A DNA stretch of 64,000 bases from Uranotaenia lowii (lineage: Eukaryota > Arthropoda > Insecta > Diptera > Culicidae), in NCBI RefSeq assembly GCF_029784155.1, contig NC_073693.1, positions 157,919,519-157,983,518 on the forward strand, written 5' to 3'. This document shows positions 22,032-35,185 of this stretch, piece by piece. The notes beneath the pieces were generated by a model. It was not told the origin of the DNA and made no database searches. It saw nothing but the letters and a program-made list of their open reading frames with translations. Position 1 is the first letter of the stretch. Each line of letters opens with the position of its first letter. A program made the translations under genes and the position numbers.

Positions 22032-22282
22032 ATCTTCTCGATTTTTTGGTTTATTTTTCTCGGTGATGTAATAATAACTTTTATTTAGTTTACGTTTCGG
22101 TTTACTTTATTTAACATTTTTCAAACATCTTCAGAACTGTTTAAATAACGTAAAAATATTGTAAACTTCTTATTGATTAAATTAAAAATTAAAAACATAT
22201 TTTCTAAAAGTAAACCGAAACGTAAACTAAATAAAAGTTGTTATTACATCACCGAGAAAAATCAACCGAAAATCGAGAAGAT
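22032..22282. mobile_element. Fold-back MITE, ~75-bp inverted arms
   Basis: The left arm starts ATCTTCTCGATTTT and includes CTCGGTGATGTAATAATAAC. The right arm is its near-exact inverse, ending CGAGAAGAT at 22282. A spacer of about 90 bp separates them. There is no coding and no secure target duplication. Confidence 0.7.
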
Positions 22283-22869
22283 AAAAGGAACGGTGTTGGT
22301 CAACCCAGTTTATAAGTAATGTTAAAGTAAATTTAGACAAAGATAAGAGAAAGTTATTTCCAGCCGCCGTTAAAGCCGTAACATTTTTTTAAATGTGGAG
22401 AAACATTTGCTTATTAAAAGCTTATGTTTGAGGTGCTGGAACCTCCTAAATTATATTCTTTATTCAATAACTAAGAGAAATTAATGTATTATCTATCATA
22501 TAGTAAGCATTCCTTATTCCCTTTTTTTAGGAAATGCCTGGGGTTTCAAAGTAAAGTGCCTGGTTGCCAGAAAATTAAAAACAGTAGTTAAAGTTATTTA
22601 AAAAAAAAAATCCAATTAGGCCTAGTCTTTTTGAGCTAGCTTCATCTGATTTTTTGGGTTTTTGAACGCTACTGACGTGTTCGGATGACAAAAAAAGAAA
22701 ATAGGTGTTTTTTCTCACTTACTTCACTTTTCTCCGAACCTAATTACTGGATACTGCTTAGATTTGATCGGATTTTGTGTTGAAAAATTCGAAATCTATT
22801 GCCTAGATTTTGCCATTGTTTGAAAAAAATGACTCATGATTGGTTCCTCTGAATAAATGCGGAAGAAAT

Positions 22870-23145
22870 TCGGCTTATTCTAGGGCCCCCCTCCTATTAT
22901 ATTAAATTGAGACTATTCGAGGTATTTCACGAAGGCCCCCTTACAAGGTATATTCCCCGTTTTAATTCCGAATTTGTAGTTTCGATTTCTTGACTTTGAT
23001 TTCTAGAACTAGGCAGCATGACTAAAGTTATTATTATCATTTATTTCCTCGAGGGGGGTTCCCTGAGCCGGGGTATCCGGGGAAATTGCCGGCCCATTGC
23101 CCCTTCCCCCCTCCCCTCTCTTAATCCGGCCTTGGTTTGGACCTT
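22870..23145 (-). repeat. GGGGGCC-rich transposon relic
   Basis: The minus strand reads AAGGCCGGATTAAGAG, then several runs of five or more G including GGGGGCCTTCG and a left-end GGGGGGCCC. Such G/C-rich blocks near GGCCGG look like degraded ends of a DNA transposon, but no pair of ends or duplication could be defined. Confidence 0.25.
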
Positions 23146-23282
23146 TCATAACTACCCACAGTAAAAATATTATTATTTCAAAAGAAATAACCAAAAACCA
23201 AAGGATAATTTAAATTCATTTCTGGACCAATTTTTTGTTGTTGTTTGAAATTCTATTTACCTTTGCTCAAAAGCCTTTTTTC

Positions 23283-23780
23283 CAAAAGTTGTTAGTATTA
23301 AATTCAAACAATAAATACTTTCCTCCAAAAAATATTATTTTGAAACCAACTCATAATACATTTGGTAAAAAAAATCGTTTCAGCAAAAGTTTCAGTTTTA
23401 TTGTACCAATAAAATTTATTTAATGAGGTTTGAAGGTCTAAGCAAGTTCCCAGCTAACATGAAATCGTAATAAAAATGATAATCCAAATCGAATATTAAG
23501 ACATTTTCAATAACCACCGTAAACAAGTTGGTATTGAGTGATTTTCTATCATTTATTTACGACAAGCTTTGCCAAAAAAAGTTGAATCGGATAACAGTTT
23601 AGTCAATTCGTAAATATGTTTCCAAAAAGTTGAGAATATGCTAATTCGACATTTACGATTTGAGTGAACTGATTTACGATAAATGGGCGGTCCTTGACAC
23701 TCTATCCGATTTCTTCCTTCCTTTGACCAGTTCGTTAAAAGAAAATCTCACATAAAGAGCTATAGCGTAGGTCTTATCAA
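23283..23780. other. No gene recognised
   Basis: AT-rich sequence with no coding or defined repeat. Confidence 0.35.
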
Positions 23781-23787
23781 CTGGTGA

Positions 23788-23862
23788 GTTGGCATCGTGG
23801 TATGATACCGGAAAGCGAACTCGGAGGACTGGAGTTTAAATCTCGGTCGCGGAAATTTTTTT
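23788..23862 (+). repeat. tRNA-like / SINE-head sequence
   Basis: AGTTGGCATCGTGGTATGAT followed about 30 nt later by GGAGTTTAAATCTCGG resembles polymerase III A and B boxes, and a T-run follows. A similar layout recurs at 59340-59400, suggesting a dispersed SINE head. No full cloverleaf can be drawn. Confidence 0.35.
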
Positions 23863-24877
23863 TTCGTTTAATTCAAATTACCAGAAATTGTTTATTTTGC
23901 TTTTTGTGGGGAATTCGAATCGTTGGAATCTTGTCATTGTAGATATATCGCCTCCACTTTTGAAGCTATATGTTATTTCGGTAAGTTTAATACAATCTTT
24001 TCATCTGGTATACTTGTTTGAATAATTCTGTTGTTCTTGCGATATACCTTCTTAAATGTTTGCTGGATTGTGTCATTCTAGTTAGAAAAATACGAAATTT
24101 CAATAATTTTGTTGGATTACTTTTATAGAAGTTTTTACTGTTTGAAGTTTTTCTTGAAGAAAATTTAACACGTTAATAAAAACATTTCAGATTATTTTGA
24201 CTTCAAAATATAACAAATTTTAAATCGATGGTTTTGTTATAAATAAAGTGTCATAAAACCAAATTGAAAAAAAAACTTTTAAATGAACTTCAAAAACAAT
24301 ATAACGATTCGATAGTTTGAAAATTAGATCAACACTTTTTTATTTCACGATGAGTAGGTCTATGCCTGGTTAATGTGGCTGTCATTACAAAAGGTTTAAT
24401 AAAAAATTACAGTTTTAATACAGTAAAATAGAATGAATAAATTTGAGAGTAACACAAATTGAGTAAAGAAAATTAAAAAAGAAAATTTGCCTCATGATAA
24501 AGCTAACAGCTTCGTTTTGGTTTAAATCGCATCCAGATTTTTTGTAGAATTTCGAAGTAACGTAGACAAGAGTAAATTTGATTTTTTGAGTTTTTATGGA
24601 ATAATTTAAAATTTTGTTTTTTTTTTACAAACGACGATCTATAACCGAATTTTAACCAGGTGAATGGAGGTATTCCTTTTTGCATTAAATGCAGTTCAAA
24701 ATCTGACAACCATATTTACGGCTAAAATGACGCGTATTTGAGCTGGATGTTGCAAAATTGAAAACTATTTTTCATTCCCTCGAGTCGGGGGATTGCAATA
24801 GACGAGGAATTCTTTGCATTTGGAATGGCAAGGACCAAAGATTCATGACTGCTTCATAATTTGCCACAATTCGCACA

Positions 24878-24879
<2 letters not shown>
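23863..24879. other. No gene recognised
   Basis: AT-rich sequence without a coding frame or structured repeat. Confidence 0.4.

Positions 24880-24933
<54 letters not shown>
24880..24933 (+). repeat. (TC)n microsatellite
   Basis: An uninterrupted run of about 27 TC dinucleotides. Confidence 0.98.
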
Positions 24934-24936
<3 letters not shown>

Positions 24937-25096
24937 TCTGAACACTGGTTCCTCTAATTTTAACTTAAATTAACTCATTTTTCCGCACAATTGGCCTCGA
25001 ATTACCACAATTTCAATCACTGGCTGAACAATTTGTGTGACGTACATATCTTCTCTCATTATCTCAGTCCCCCGCCTCGAGTGCCGTTTACTCAGC

Positions 25097-26465
25097 CAAG
25101 CTTGAATCTCTAGCTTCGGAACTACCGACAGATGGAACAGTCGAAGAACAGTGGTGTGGAATCAAGAATGCGTTTATCACGACGATCCATGGTACTCTCG
25201 ATGAAATTTGTGGAAGAAGAAATGAATGGATGTCAGATGAAACCTGGAGGATGGTTGATGATCGAAGATCCAGGAGAAAATTGACGTTACCCTGCGACGG
25301 CAACAAGCAGGATTCTGATTTGGACGATCATGTGTGGACCGCATCACAACGCTACGAATAATACTAGAACAAATCAACGAATTCCAGGACTCTCTTATGC
25401 TGTTTTTTTTTTTGTTTATTTGTGACACTTTACCAACGATCTCTTATGCTGGTGTTTCTTGATTTTGAAAAAGCATTCGACCGACTGAACCATGGAAAAA
25501 TCTGGGCTTCGCTTAGACGACGAGGAGTCCCAGAATGGTTCATCTCATCGAAGCACAGTACGAGTGTACGAGGTATTCTCTTGCAAGGTCCTCTACGTCA
25601 GTATCTTGTCCGATCCAATCCCGGTAACTGCTGGAGTGAGACAAGGATCTCTTTCTCATAGTCTAATGGATGAGATCTGACTGTAGACCAAACCGAGGAT
25701 TGCCATGGAATCCTTCGACAATGGAGCAGCTAAACGACCTTGATCTGGCAGGCGATATTGTTTTGCTCGCCCAAAAACAAGACATGCAGAGCAAACTCGA
25801 CGACTTCACCGAAAGCTCCAAGGCAGCAGGTCACAAAATCAATGTACGAAAGACCAAGTAGAGGAGAATCAACAGAGGAAATCGTTCTAATTTCGTAATA
25901 GCTGGGTAACAGGTTTAAAATGTGGAGTGCTTCCAGTATCTGGGTAGCCAGGTAAACTCCTGATAATACCAAGAAAGACTTCGAAAGCCGGATCAGAAAA
26001 CCCGATTAGCGTTTGCGATTATCCGAAACATCTTTCGCACTCGCCAGATATCTCAATTCCGTATTGTTGTACGGGTGTGAAACTTGGTGCACATATGCGG
26101 TAACGACACAAAAACTGCAAGTATTTGTGAATCGCTGCCTGTGAAATATCATCCGCACTTGGTGGCCAGGCAACTGGATCTCTAATGTGGAACTACCTTG
26201 CCGGTGTCTCCAAAAGGCGCTGGAAATCGAGATTCGGGAACGTAAGTGGAGATGGATTGGATTCTGCGAAAAGATTTGAACGAGATTTGCAGAGAGGCGT
26301 TCAAGTGGAATCCAGAAGGACATCGAAGGAGAGGCTAGCTTCCAAAATCCGAACTGTCGTTGAGAATATGACTGGAACCAAGTGAGAACGCTGACTCCGG
26401 ATTGTCGAAAGTAAAGGTCTTTTACCAAAGCACTATGCGCCGGAGAATCGACGCGGAATAATTAA
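25097..26465 (+). pseudogene. RTE-like LINE relic with reverse transcriptase remnants
   Basis: The plus strand carries, in order but in several frames, LASELPTDGTVEEQWCGIKN (about 25107), NEWMSDETWRMVDDRR (25223), a reverse transcriptase piece VFLDFEKAFDRLNHGKIW (25450), a degraded catalytic box LDLAGDIVLLAQ (25741), FQYLGSQVN (25930) and the C-terminal EICREAFKWNPEGHRRR (26280). The first blocks overlap the endonuclease-side relic at 2038, so it is the same family. Many stops, frameshifts, a T-rich insertion at about 25400-25440, and a changed YADD-type motif show it is long dead. Confidence 0.75.
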
Positions 26466-29400
26466 GTGAGTAAGTTAATAAGCTGAAGTTGTAATTGACT
26501 TTCAGTGACCTTAATATTTACTGAATGTGAATAATCCATTATTGTACTTTAAAAAAAACTCTAACAATAAAATTCGGATTCATTGATTATCCACCTATGC
26601 CAATATTTAAATTTATGTAAACCTGGAGAGTGATTCCAATCCACCTTATTTGCAAATGAATTCACAAAAATTGGTCCAGTACTTTCCGAGCAAGAAATAA
26701 TAAGTGTTTCTCAGTGTTTTTCCGATGTAACATGTTGAATTTATACGCAGTGGTTAAAAAAGGCCTATCGAACTTTATCTTACACCAATGTTTAGCATTT
26801 TCAGATTCTGGATCAACGAACTGATTTTTTTTAATTTTATGCCACAAATTCATGAGGAATATAACCGAAATCATATGTCGTCAATGTTCACTGCTATCTT
26901 CTAGCGCCCAAGAACGGACTTCACCACAATCTTCAAAGCTGTTACACTGAACTAGTGAGTAGGTATCTGATGTTACCAGACATAGTTAACAGAAGATCGC
27001 CCAGTCATAATCTTGTTTGAGATTATTATGCGGTAATAGGCAGTGTGAGTCAGTTCTAATCAGCCACAGTCGGAACGTCTCCGGTTAGTTGCCTTGAAAG
27101 CAGATGTGTGCTGTACTGATGGATAGGTTCAAACCATTGTAAATCACATCGTTGAGATAACTAACTAATCAAAACAGTTTGTTGTAACACAAGGGTTTTT
27201 TTCCTGTATTTGAGATAAACAGAGTATCAAAAATTAAAATTGTTTCGATTTTTTTATATTTTTGAACGAGTCTAATGAAGGAGATATTAATGGAAGATTC
27301 CTGAGGAAAAAAACAAAAATATCTAACTGTGTGCACGGGTTAAAGAAATTTGCTAAAGGTAGAAAATTGCGGGTCCAGACACCTCAGAAACCGGACGAAG
27401 ACAATAAGGCACAGAAACGAATGGCTCTGTGAATGTGATAATTCTAGCCTGTGTGTGGGGTATGGTATATTATTTTCTTGACTGACTTTGTTTGATGTAT
27501 CGGTCGGTGTAAAGATGTCTGGTGGTTGCACTCACGTTACGAGCAATTAATTCAAACGCCGGGGGATGGTCTGTGGAAAAGTTGCCTACCATAAAGCTTC
27601 AGCCGGTTTGTGTGAGTAATCGCGCACGTTCTCTATTATCTGCATTGCGGGGGAGGAGGATTGCGATCAAATTACTTGAAAGTATCGTCCGTAGAACAAT
27701 TGACGATGACGTATCAGCTAATCGTTATTTATTGGTACAATATTGTACGATTCTGGTGCTGTTTAGGAAAAGGAAAGGCTTCAAGCCAAGAAGAATTGTG
27801 GAATGTTTGAATAAACAAAGCAAATCCAAAGAAGTTAAGCGGTTGCCTTTGCTTTTTGTTTTATTTGGGTTAGAATCATTGTAGATTTAATCACCTCCTA
27901 GAACAAACTTTGTTAACAATCTTATCTTGCTACTTAACACGCCTTCGATGAGGTAAGACCACTTCGTTATTTATAGATAATGGAAGCAGTTACTTAATGA
28001 AAAACCGGAAAACAATTTATACCAACTTAGTAATTAAATCAGAAACCTTTAAATAAAATAAGCTTAAATGATGTTTCAATTCCCCAAAACATGTTGCACT
28101 TTTCTTCAAAATATAACAAAAACATCAACAGGGATCAGAACGTTTGAGCGAAACCAAGACACTTCTTCTAAAACCTATACGATCCGAGTGCATCTGGTTC
28201 AGAGCTGATTCTTATCGCACCTGTCAGCCACGAGAAATCGTTCTTCGCATGCGCCTCTGCTGAATCTTTCATATTTCACATTCAAACAGCATTCTCCACA
28301 TTGCAAAAATCATTCAAAACAATTTTCTCCGGGCTTAACTACGCATTGGAAGCCGGTTCTAGCTCCCGCAAACCGGATACAACAGGTTGTAGAACAATGC
28401 TAGAAGAAATGGAATCTTCGATTGACATTTGAAAAGCATGCATATTGATTGGAAAATACTTCATAGAGGTATTTTGGTACGTTTTCCAATTATTGAGGTA
28501 GTGCTAGTATTGACGACATCTCATTCGATTGAGGCTGATTGGCGAATCTTATCGAAAGGCGATTAATACGCACGCAGAATTGGAACAATACCTTTAGAAG
28601 AACGACTATTTCGGATAAATTCCATTACTTATTTATGTCAATGATATTATTTTAAAGCTGAATACACAAATATCATAATGGTCTACAAGTATTTCAGTTA
28701 TAGAAAAAACAACCATTTTTCAATCAACTCCAGCCATCAAACAAAAAAAAAGCTTAAAGGCAACCCGCCTGCATAAAAATGCAGCTGACAAGTTTGTTGC
28801 CGATTTTGGAGTTTCTTGTCGTCCTTGAGCTATATAGCGTCCGTCGATTCGATTCGAAACGATATGGCAGCAGAAGCACGCCGCGCCATTTATTTGAGCC
28901 GCCATTATGGCCCGAGCCGGCGGAATGTTTTGACTGAGAAAGGCACCTTTCTTTCGGTTGATTTATTCATCGAGCCTGGGGGTAATTATATGCTATTTAA
29001 AGCATCTAAATGTATAGAAAAGGGTTTCGCCAAGTGCAACGGTTAGTCAATTGGTAAATGGATGCTAGGTGCTATTTTCACTCACTACTGTAAAAGTAGT
29101 ATTCAGTCAGTCGTTGTTATATTTAGGTTTTATAGAACCTTAGCGAATCAAGGAAATCGAGGTAAACAATTGTGTGATGAATAAAAAGACAACGATTAGC
29201 TAATCAACTGTTGTTCTGGTTATGCACTTCTATTCAAGATTTTCGTACTGAAATGAGACCAAAGATGGAACCAAAGTACCTACGACCAATTCCGTGCATA
29301 GGTTGTTAGTAAATAAAAGCACATGGTTAAAAAAATTATCATTAGAACCAAGGTTTAAATTGATAATTTAATACAATTTATCAGAAACGGGGTAGGTTTA

Positions 29401-30031
29401 ATGGCGGCAAAATTACGACTCAATGTTTGATTTACAATAAAAAACGACATTCATGAATAGTATTTAAATTAAGTAATCAACGCAAAAATCGCTATTTATA
29501 GTTCAATATATATAACACATTCATATTGTTAATTCTCAAAAGCAACTTTATTTAGATCACAGGATGATAAATCTGATTTAAACTTTTTAATTCAATATAT
29601 TAATGTATGAATTGAATTGATGTACCCCAAAAGATGGAGATTGAATTTCGAGTTCAAGCCTAGGAAAGTCGAAGTTTGCTTGAATAGATTAAAGATGATT
29701 AATACTTTAATTTTTAGCAAATTTTAACCCTATCTGAACCAAAAACCTTCATCGGTGATCCACATTCCATTTTTCTGTTGAAAAATTTTGGGTTACAAAA
29801 ATGCAGGCTTGAAAATATTCGTTCATTCATCAAGATGGCGAAATTTTATTTTGGATCACTATCCCACAGAAAAATGATGAGTCATGGATCATGTCATGAC
29901 AGAAATATTCAAATCACTTGAATGTGAATGCCTCGGTTATTCACATGATGGAAATAACATTCACAAATGAGAAGAATGGACGATGAATGAAAGATGAAAA
30001 CCAAATGGAAGCTTAAAAAATGTGTCTAGAC
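26466..30031. other. No gene recognised; unique intergenic or intronic DNA
   Basis: The stretch includes several less AT-rich, unique-looking segments (26880-27130, 27530-27900, 28150-28400, 28790-29050). The last has clustered CCAT motifs in GAGCCGCCATTATGGCCCG and could be conserved regulatory DNA. No exon with proper splice sites was found. Confidence 0.3.
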
Positions 30032-30037
30032 TTTATC

Positions 30038-31270
30038 CAGGGTTGCTAGCGATTTTTCGTTTTCAAATTCCAAAGTTTTTCCCGGTTTTTCCCCGGTTTT
30101 TTCCCGGTTATAAATGATGATTTTCCTATTTAATATTCTCGTTTTTTAATATAAAACCATGGTGAATAAAAAAAATAATCGTGAATTTCTAACAATTGTA
30201 TCCCAAAACTTGTTAAACGGTTAGAAATCATGACAAATACTTTGGCTACTAACACGTAATCTTTTCGTATAAATTTTTTTTCATGATTTTTAAAAACGAA
30301 TCTAAAGAAATTGGCCTCTATTTGTTGTTTTGCTCTACAATTTCAAAAGTTTTGCAAAAAAAATGAGGTCAATTGATCTTGAAACTATAATGTAGCACTT
30401 TTGAGCCACTGTGAAATTTTCTAGAATTTTTATAGAGTTCTAGAAAAAAATTGTATAATTTGTATAGAAATATGTAAAAAAATACATCAAAACATAATAT
30501 CAAATCAGCTTGTCAACTTGAATGGAGATTTGTCTTAAAAAAACTAAAAATCATTAGATTGCAGGAAAATTTTAAGTTATTATCTGAATGCGGTTAAACT
30601 TTTTGAGGAAATCCAAAGACATATTTGAAAAAAAAAATGTTTTTTTTTCTATACAAAACAATTAATAACTTTAGTAGTGCCCTAGTCATTGGAACTAAAG
30701 ATTCGTGAAAATATAGAAAATCGTGTATAAGACAGGGCTGAACTTTAATCGTTTGAATGTGAGATATTATTCAGTATCAGAAAAAAGACCTTATATTCCG
30801 GCAGGAGCTTGTTTTCGATACAATTTTTACATAAGGCATATAAACGAGAAAAAATGTTCAGTTCTTTGGACTCTTACTTATCCAGGTTCGACTGTAGTTA
30901 GTTTTGTCGATAATAGTTTAATTATTAAATTTACAACATTGGGGTGATGCTTGTAAGTATAGCACTCTTGCGGAGAGCGAAAAAATTAGATATCTAATTG
31001 CCCCGCAATTTGTTAAAAAAGCGATTCAAACTTTGGTTGTTTACTAATGAACGAAAATAAGCGTTTATGAGATAAATCTATATCAAGACTGCCAAAAACT
31101 ATTCTTAAATTTAGAAATGATTTTGAAATTCCGTGAAAAAAACCTCAAGCATGACAATTTTCTCGGTGTGGTGCCGAAATTCCCGGTTTTTTCCCGGTTT
31201 CCCGGTGACGAGATGAAATTCCAAAGTTTTTCCCGGTATTCCCGGTTTTCCCGGTTCGCTAGCCACCCTG
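30038..31270. mobile_element. Non-autonomous DNA element, CAGGGTGGC ends, 6-bp TSD
   Basis: The ends CAGGGTTGCTAGCGA and the inverted CAGGGTGGCTAGCGAA, plus subterminal TTCCCGGTTTTTCCCGG repeats, bound 1233 bp of noncoding AT-rich DNA. A 6-bp duplication TTTATC flanks it (30032-30037, 31271-31276). No transposase frame is present. The copy at 32086 has the same ends and also a 6-bp duplication. Confidence 0.82.
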
Positions 31271-31520
31271 TTTATCTTTGTTTTCATTAATCTTATAAGA
31301 TTCTTATACTATTGCTAGCTAACGTATTTGATAATATTGTGGATTGAAAATATGCTTGGCAGATAAAAGATCCTAAAAGTTGGCAAACATTGTGCCAGTG
31401 ATTTTTTTTCATGACCCATTTGAACCATCATGTCATTTCATGACCAAAATGTTAGAGATCTCAATGATCAATGACATAATGGAAAATCATTTCATAGCAT
31501 ACTTTCATGTCGAAAAATCT

Positions 31521-31936
31521 ATAGACACTATAATTTCATAGAGCCTGGTAAAGAGAATGACGGGAACCAATCGAACTGTCATTCGCGCGGAGCCAATCGA
31601 GCATTCTATGATAATGTTCAAGCTCTTCATAACTTTCTCCAGTTGCAATATAAAAAATAGTTTATCAGATTCGTAATTACATGCTATTTTTGCCAGTTCA
31701 ACTTGAAATGGCTTTTGAAAAATATAACATAATCTATAGGTGTAAAAATAGCGAAAATTATGCTAAATAACTTTAGTTAATGTTACTAAAAATCCAAAAA
31801 AAACATTGTGAATCACAATACTTCAACCATGATTTTCCAATATTTAGAAAGTTTGCTCGATTGACTCCCGCGAATGACAGTTCCATTGGCTCCCGCCATT
31901 CTCTTTTCCAGACTATATGAAATTATAGTGTCTATA
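31521..31936. mobile_element. MITE with ~80-bp inverted repeats
   Basis: The left arm starts ATAGACACTATAATTTCATA and contains GACGGGAACCAATCGAACTG and CAATCGAGC. The right arm is its inverse with a few differences. The direct repeat GAAAAATCT (31512-31520, 31937-31945) is a likely 8-9-bp target duplication. No coding. Confidence 0.8.
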
Positions 31937-32085
31937 GAAAAATCTTAAAATAAAGACATATGAAGAAAAGAATGGATCACTAGTAGCAATTTTTGCCTCA
32001 TGACCACGGCAAAATCCCTGCAAAAATGACCTGCAGAAATTTCATCATGAAGAAATAAGTAATTATCACATAGAAATTGCAATAC

Positions 32086-33969
32086 CGGGGTGGCCAGCGA
32101 GTTTCCATTTTCAAATTCCCGGTTTTTCCCGGTTTTTCCTTGTGAAATTTTATGTTTTTCACGGTACCTTTAACAAGATTTATTGACCGAACAAAAAGAC
32201 GGTTTATGATATTTGTGTGTAAATGTCTTGAAGCACCGCATTTTATCATTTTAAAATCACATTATGATATCACGTGGTATATCTAAGTTGATGTTCCGGA
32301 TCTCAAATTATCTGGCAGATTTCAAAGTTCGTTCAACTAATCAAAATCGAAACACCTGTCAATAATATAACTTTGAGTTCAAAAGTTTAAAATATCTTTA
32401 AAATTATTGTGACTTAAATATATTTTCCAAGACATTATATTAGATAGGTTAGATTTTTTTCGTGAAAATTTTTAAACATTATTTGAAATGCAAATATTTT
32501 GTCATTTTTAAACTGTGGAGAGAATTAACCAAGTTTAAGATATATTATTGAAAAATTGTATGAATTCTTCGGAAAATCATGTTAGATTTGTAAGAATTGG
32601 ACGCAAAAATAGAGATTTATTGTCATCATTTCCTCCATAACTCTTAAGTCACGGAAAGTTCAGAATGATGTCTTAAAATGAAAGCTGCATCGTCAAAAGG
32701 GCAGGAAAATGATATATTTTGCCGAATATTTGATGACACAGGTGATACTATTTTAGATTTCTCATGTAGAAGTTTACTTTATTTTAGTTCAAAACTTGGG
32801 AAAATTTCAAAGCTATTATTTGAATTCATTTGGGAAATTAGAAAATTATAAATGTGCATTTAAAAAGGGGTTCATCAATCTCAAATATCTCAAAATATAA
32901 AATTAATAAACAATCGCCAGAATGAACCAAAATTAAAAATTTTCAATAATACTGATGTATCAATATATTCAGATTAATAAACAAGCTTATTTGGTGCTGT
33001 TAATGTATTTTACTTTTAAACTCGGATTTGAAAAGTTGAACTCAAATTCTGAAACACCAACTTGGTATTGAAATTATGAATCATAAGAGTCGATATTAGA
33101 ATCAAATTTTGATTGACTATTTGAACTTTGAGTTTAAATTTTGAATTTCAATCCCAAGGTTTAAACTTAGAAATTTAGATTATTATGGCATAAATAGCAT
33201 TACTATTGTTATGTTTTTTTTGTTTGATTCTGAATATGTGTTAATGATTTCCGAATGTTATTGGAACAATTATTTCTGAAATCATAGAACTGTAAAGGTA
33301 CTCGTTAATAAATTATGGATTTAGATTATTAGTTTCTTACTTGTGGTTTTATTTCTGTTCTAAAATAAGTATGTTAAATCCAGATAATGAATCTTATATT
33401 TTTACATTTTCATTTCATTTTGAGTCCGATTTCAAAACTTGAAATGTCAAATTTATACCAGAATATTTTAAAAATTCGTCCGAATTTTCAGTCCAACTTC
33501 TGACTGAATGCATGATCCAAGTCTAAGCACAGAGAACTTAATTCGACCTTCTTAATTTTGAGTTCTGAATGAAATGTAAATTTGAAATATCACACTGAGC
33601 CTGAATTTTTAATCAAATTTCTGTATCAATTCTGAATCCACAATTGGAATTTCGAACAATTCTGGCTTTAAATTCTAACATTCGGTGAAAAAGCGAACAT
33701 TGAAGAATGGAAACACGCATAAACTATTCCCATTTCGTATTTTCATCAAAGAACTACAATTAACGTCTGTGTCATTTTTTTTTTATAAAAAATTACTCTT
33801 AATTACCTTCAACCTTTTCTATACGTAGGATTTATATAGAAAAAGTGATTTGCACTGCATGAGGTTTTTTCCCGGTTTAATGTCAAATTCCCGGTTATTT
33901 CCCGGTTTTCCCGGTGCTATTTTAAATTCCCGGTCATTTCCCGGTTTTCCCGATTCGCTGGCCACCCTG
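32086..33969. mobile_element. Non-autonomous DNA element, CGGGGTGGC ends, 6-bp TSD
   Basis: Left end CGGGGTGGCCAGCGAG, right end inverted CAGGGTGGCCAGCGAA, with CCCGGTTTTTCCCGG repeats inside both ends. The duplication CAATAC flanks it (32080-32085, 33970-33975). It is 1884 bp, AT-rich and without a transposase. It belongs to the same family as 30038-31270 but has a different interior, so the two share ends more than bodies. Confidence 0.82.
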
Positions 33970-33975
33970 CAATAC

Positions 33976-35185
33976 TGTTGAGAGAAGTAGGCGATGGTTT
34001 GTTGGTATCGCACGTGTTTTTTACGTTCCATCGCGGTGAAAATTAAATTTTTGAAGTTTAAGTAGTTTCTTATTGTAACATAGTAATTTTTTTCCTGAAT
34101 AAGTGAATTATACATAGTGATCAATGATTGCATGTTTCATTGGTTGTGCCCGACCCGATTCTACGTTGATTTCGTCCACCTCCAGCAGGTGACATCGTTG
34201 AATGATTCGCTATAAGAGGAAACACACTTGCTACTTCAACAATTGGTGAGTTCGTTCCATTCTCATTCATTTATTCTGAACCGATGTTGCAATCCGGAAG
34301 TTTCTACCTGAGAATTTTCAGGAGCCTAAAAATACGGAAATTCTGAAACACTGTTTATTAGGAGACGTGAAAAGGTGGTCCCCCGCAATTTGCGGGGATG
34401 GCAGGGGATTTTTTGCCTATTGCAACCTACATTTTCAACTAAAGAAGTACAATGTCGGAAACATTTTGGGATGCACTTAAAAAGTTGCGTTGGAATAATT
34501 CTTATGTTTTTAAAACAAGTGGTTGGAAGAAAATTGAGATGCGCATGAGAATTACGACTGAAATCATCGTACAAATAAAGGGATTCTTTCAATAAAGTTG
34601 TGCCTTGAAACCCGACAGTTTGTTTATTTGCTCGTTTGATAAATCATGTTCCAGGTTTGGAATTTCCGATATTTACCAAAGTTTTTATGTTAGGGTTAAA
34701 TTGGTGGTACTTTAGTTATTGAATCATATGAATTTTTTCGTTATGGTTCTTTTTTTTTTGTACGGGATTTTCATCCTCTGAGATGATTCATCCCTACCCT
34801 TCATTATGGTTCATATCTATGACGACACATTGGAATTTTTCGGATTCTGTGTCAGTCATGGATGTGTACTTTCACTATTATTCCGCAAAATGATTTGAAA
34901 GAGTTAATTTCAAAAGATTTGGTGGGGTTTTTTTTCTCTGTTCTTCCAAAATTTGTTTTCAAGAGCAAGTAAAAAAGATATCCAATATAAATGAACAGTG
35001 ATGATGATGCAATCCCGGTTATGACATCTTTCTGGGGGCTGGCGGTTGATTCTTGCTACCATTCATTGAAAGATGTACGCCTTAGTGTAAGCAAGTTATT
35101 TTTCTTCAAAAATATTAAATTTCAAAATTAGAATGATATTGATCTCGTTGATGAATTAGAAGTATTTTCGTGGGACGCAAAATAA
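33976..35185. other. No gene recognised
   Basis: Mostly AT-rich. A mirrored pair of E-box-like sites lies in CCACCTCCAGCAGGTGAC near 34178-34195. No exon is seen. Confidence 0.3.

Noticed and set aside
24880..24933. Possible regulatory GAGA-factor site cluster
   Set aside because: It is a simple (TC)n microsatellite with no nearby promoter signal.
29815..29990. Repeated ATCATGTCATGAC-type motifs near 29880 and 31420
   Set aside because: Short, imperfect and without definable ends; could be chance or a very old repeat.
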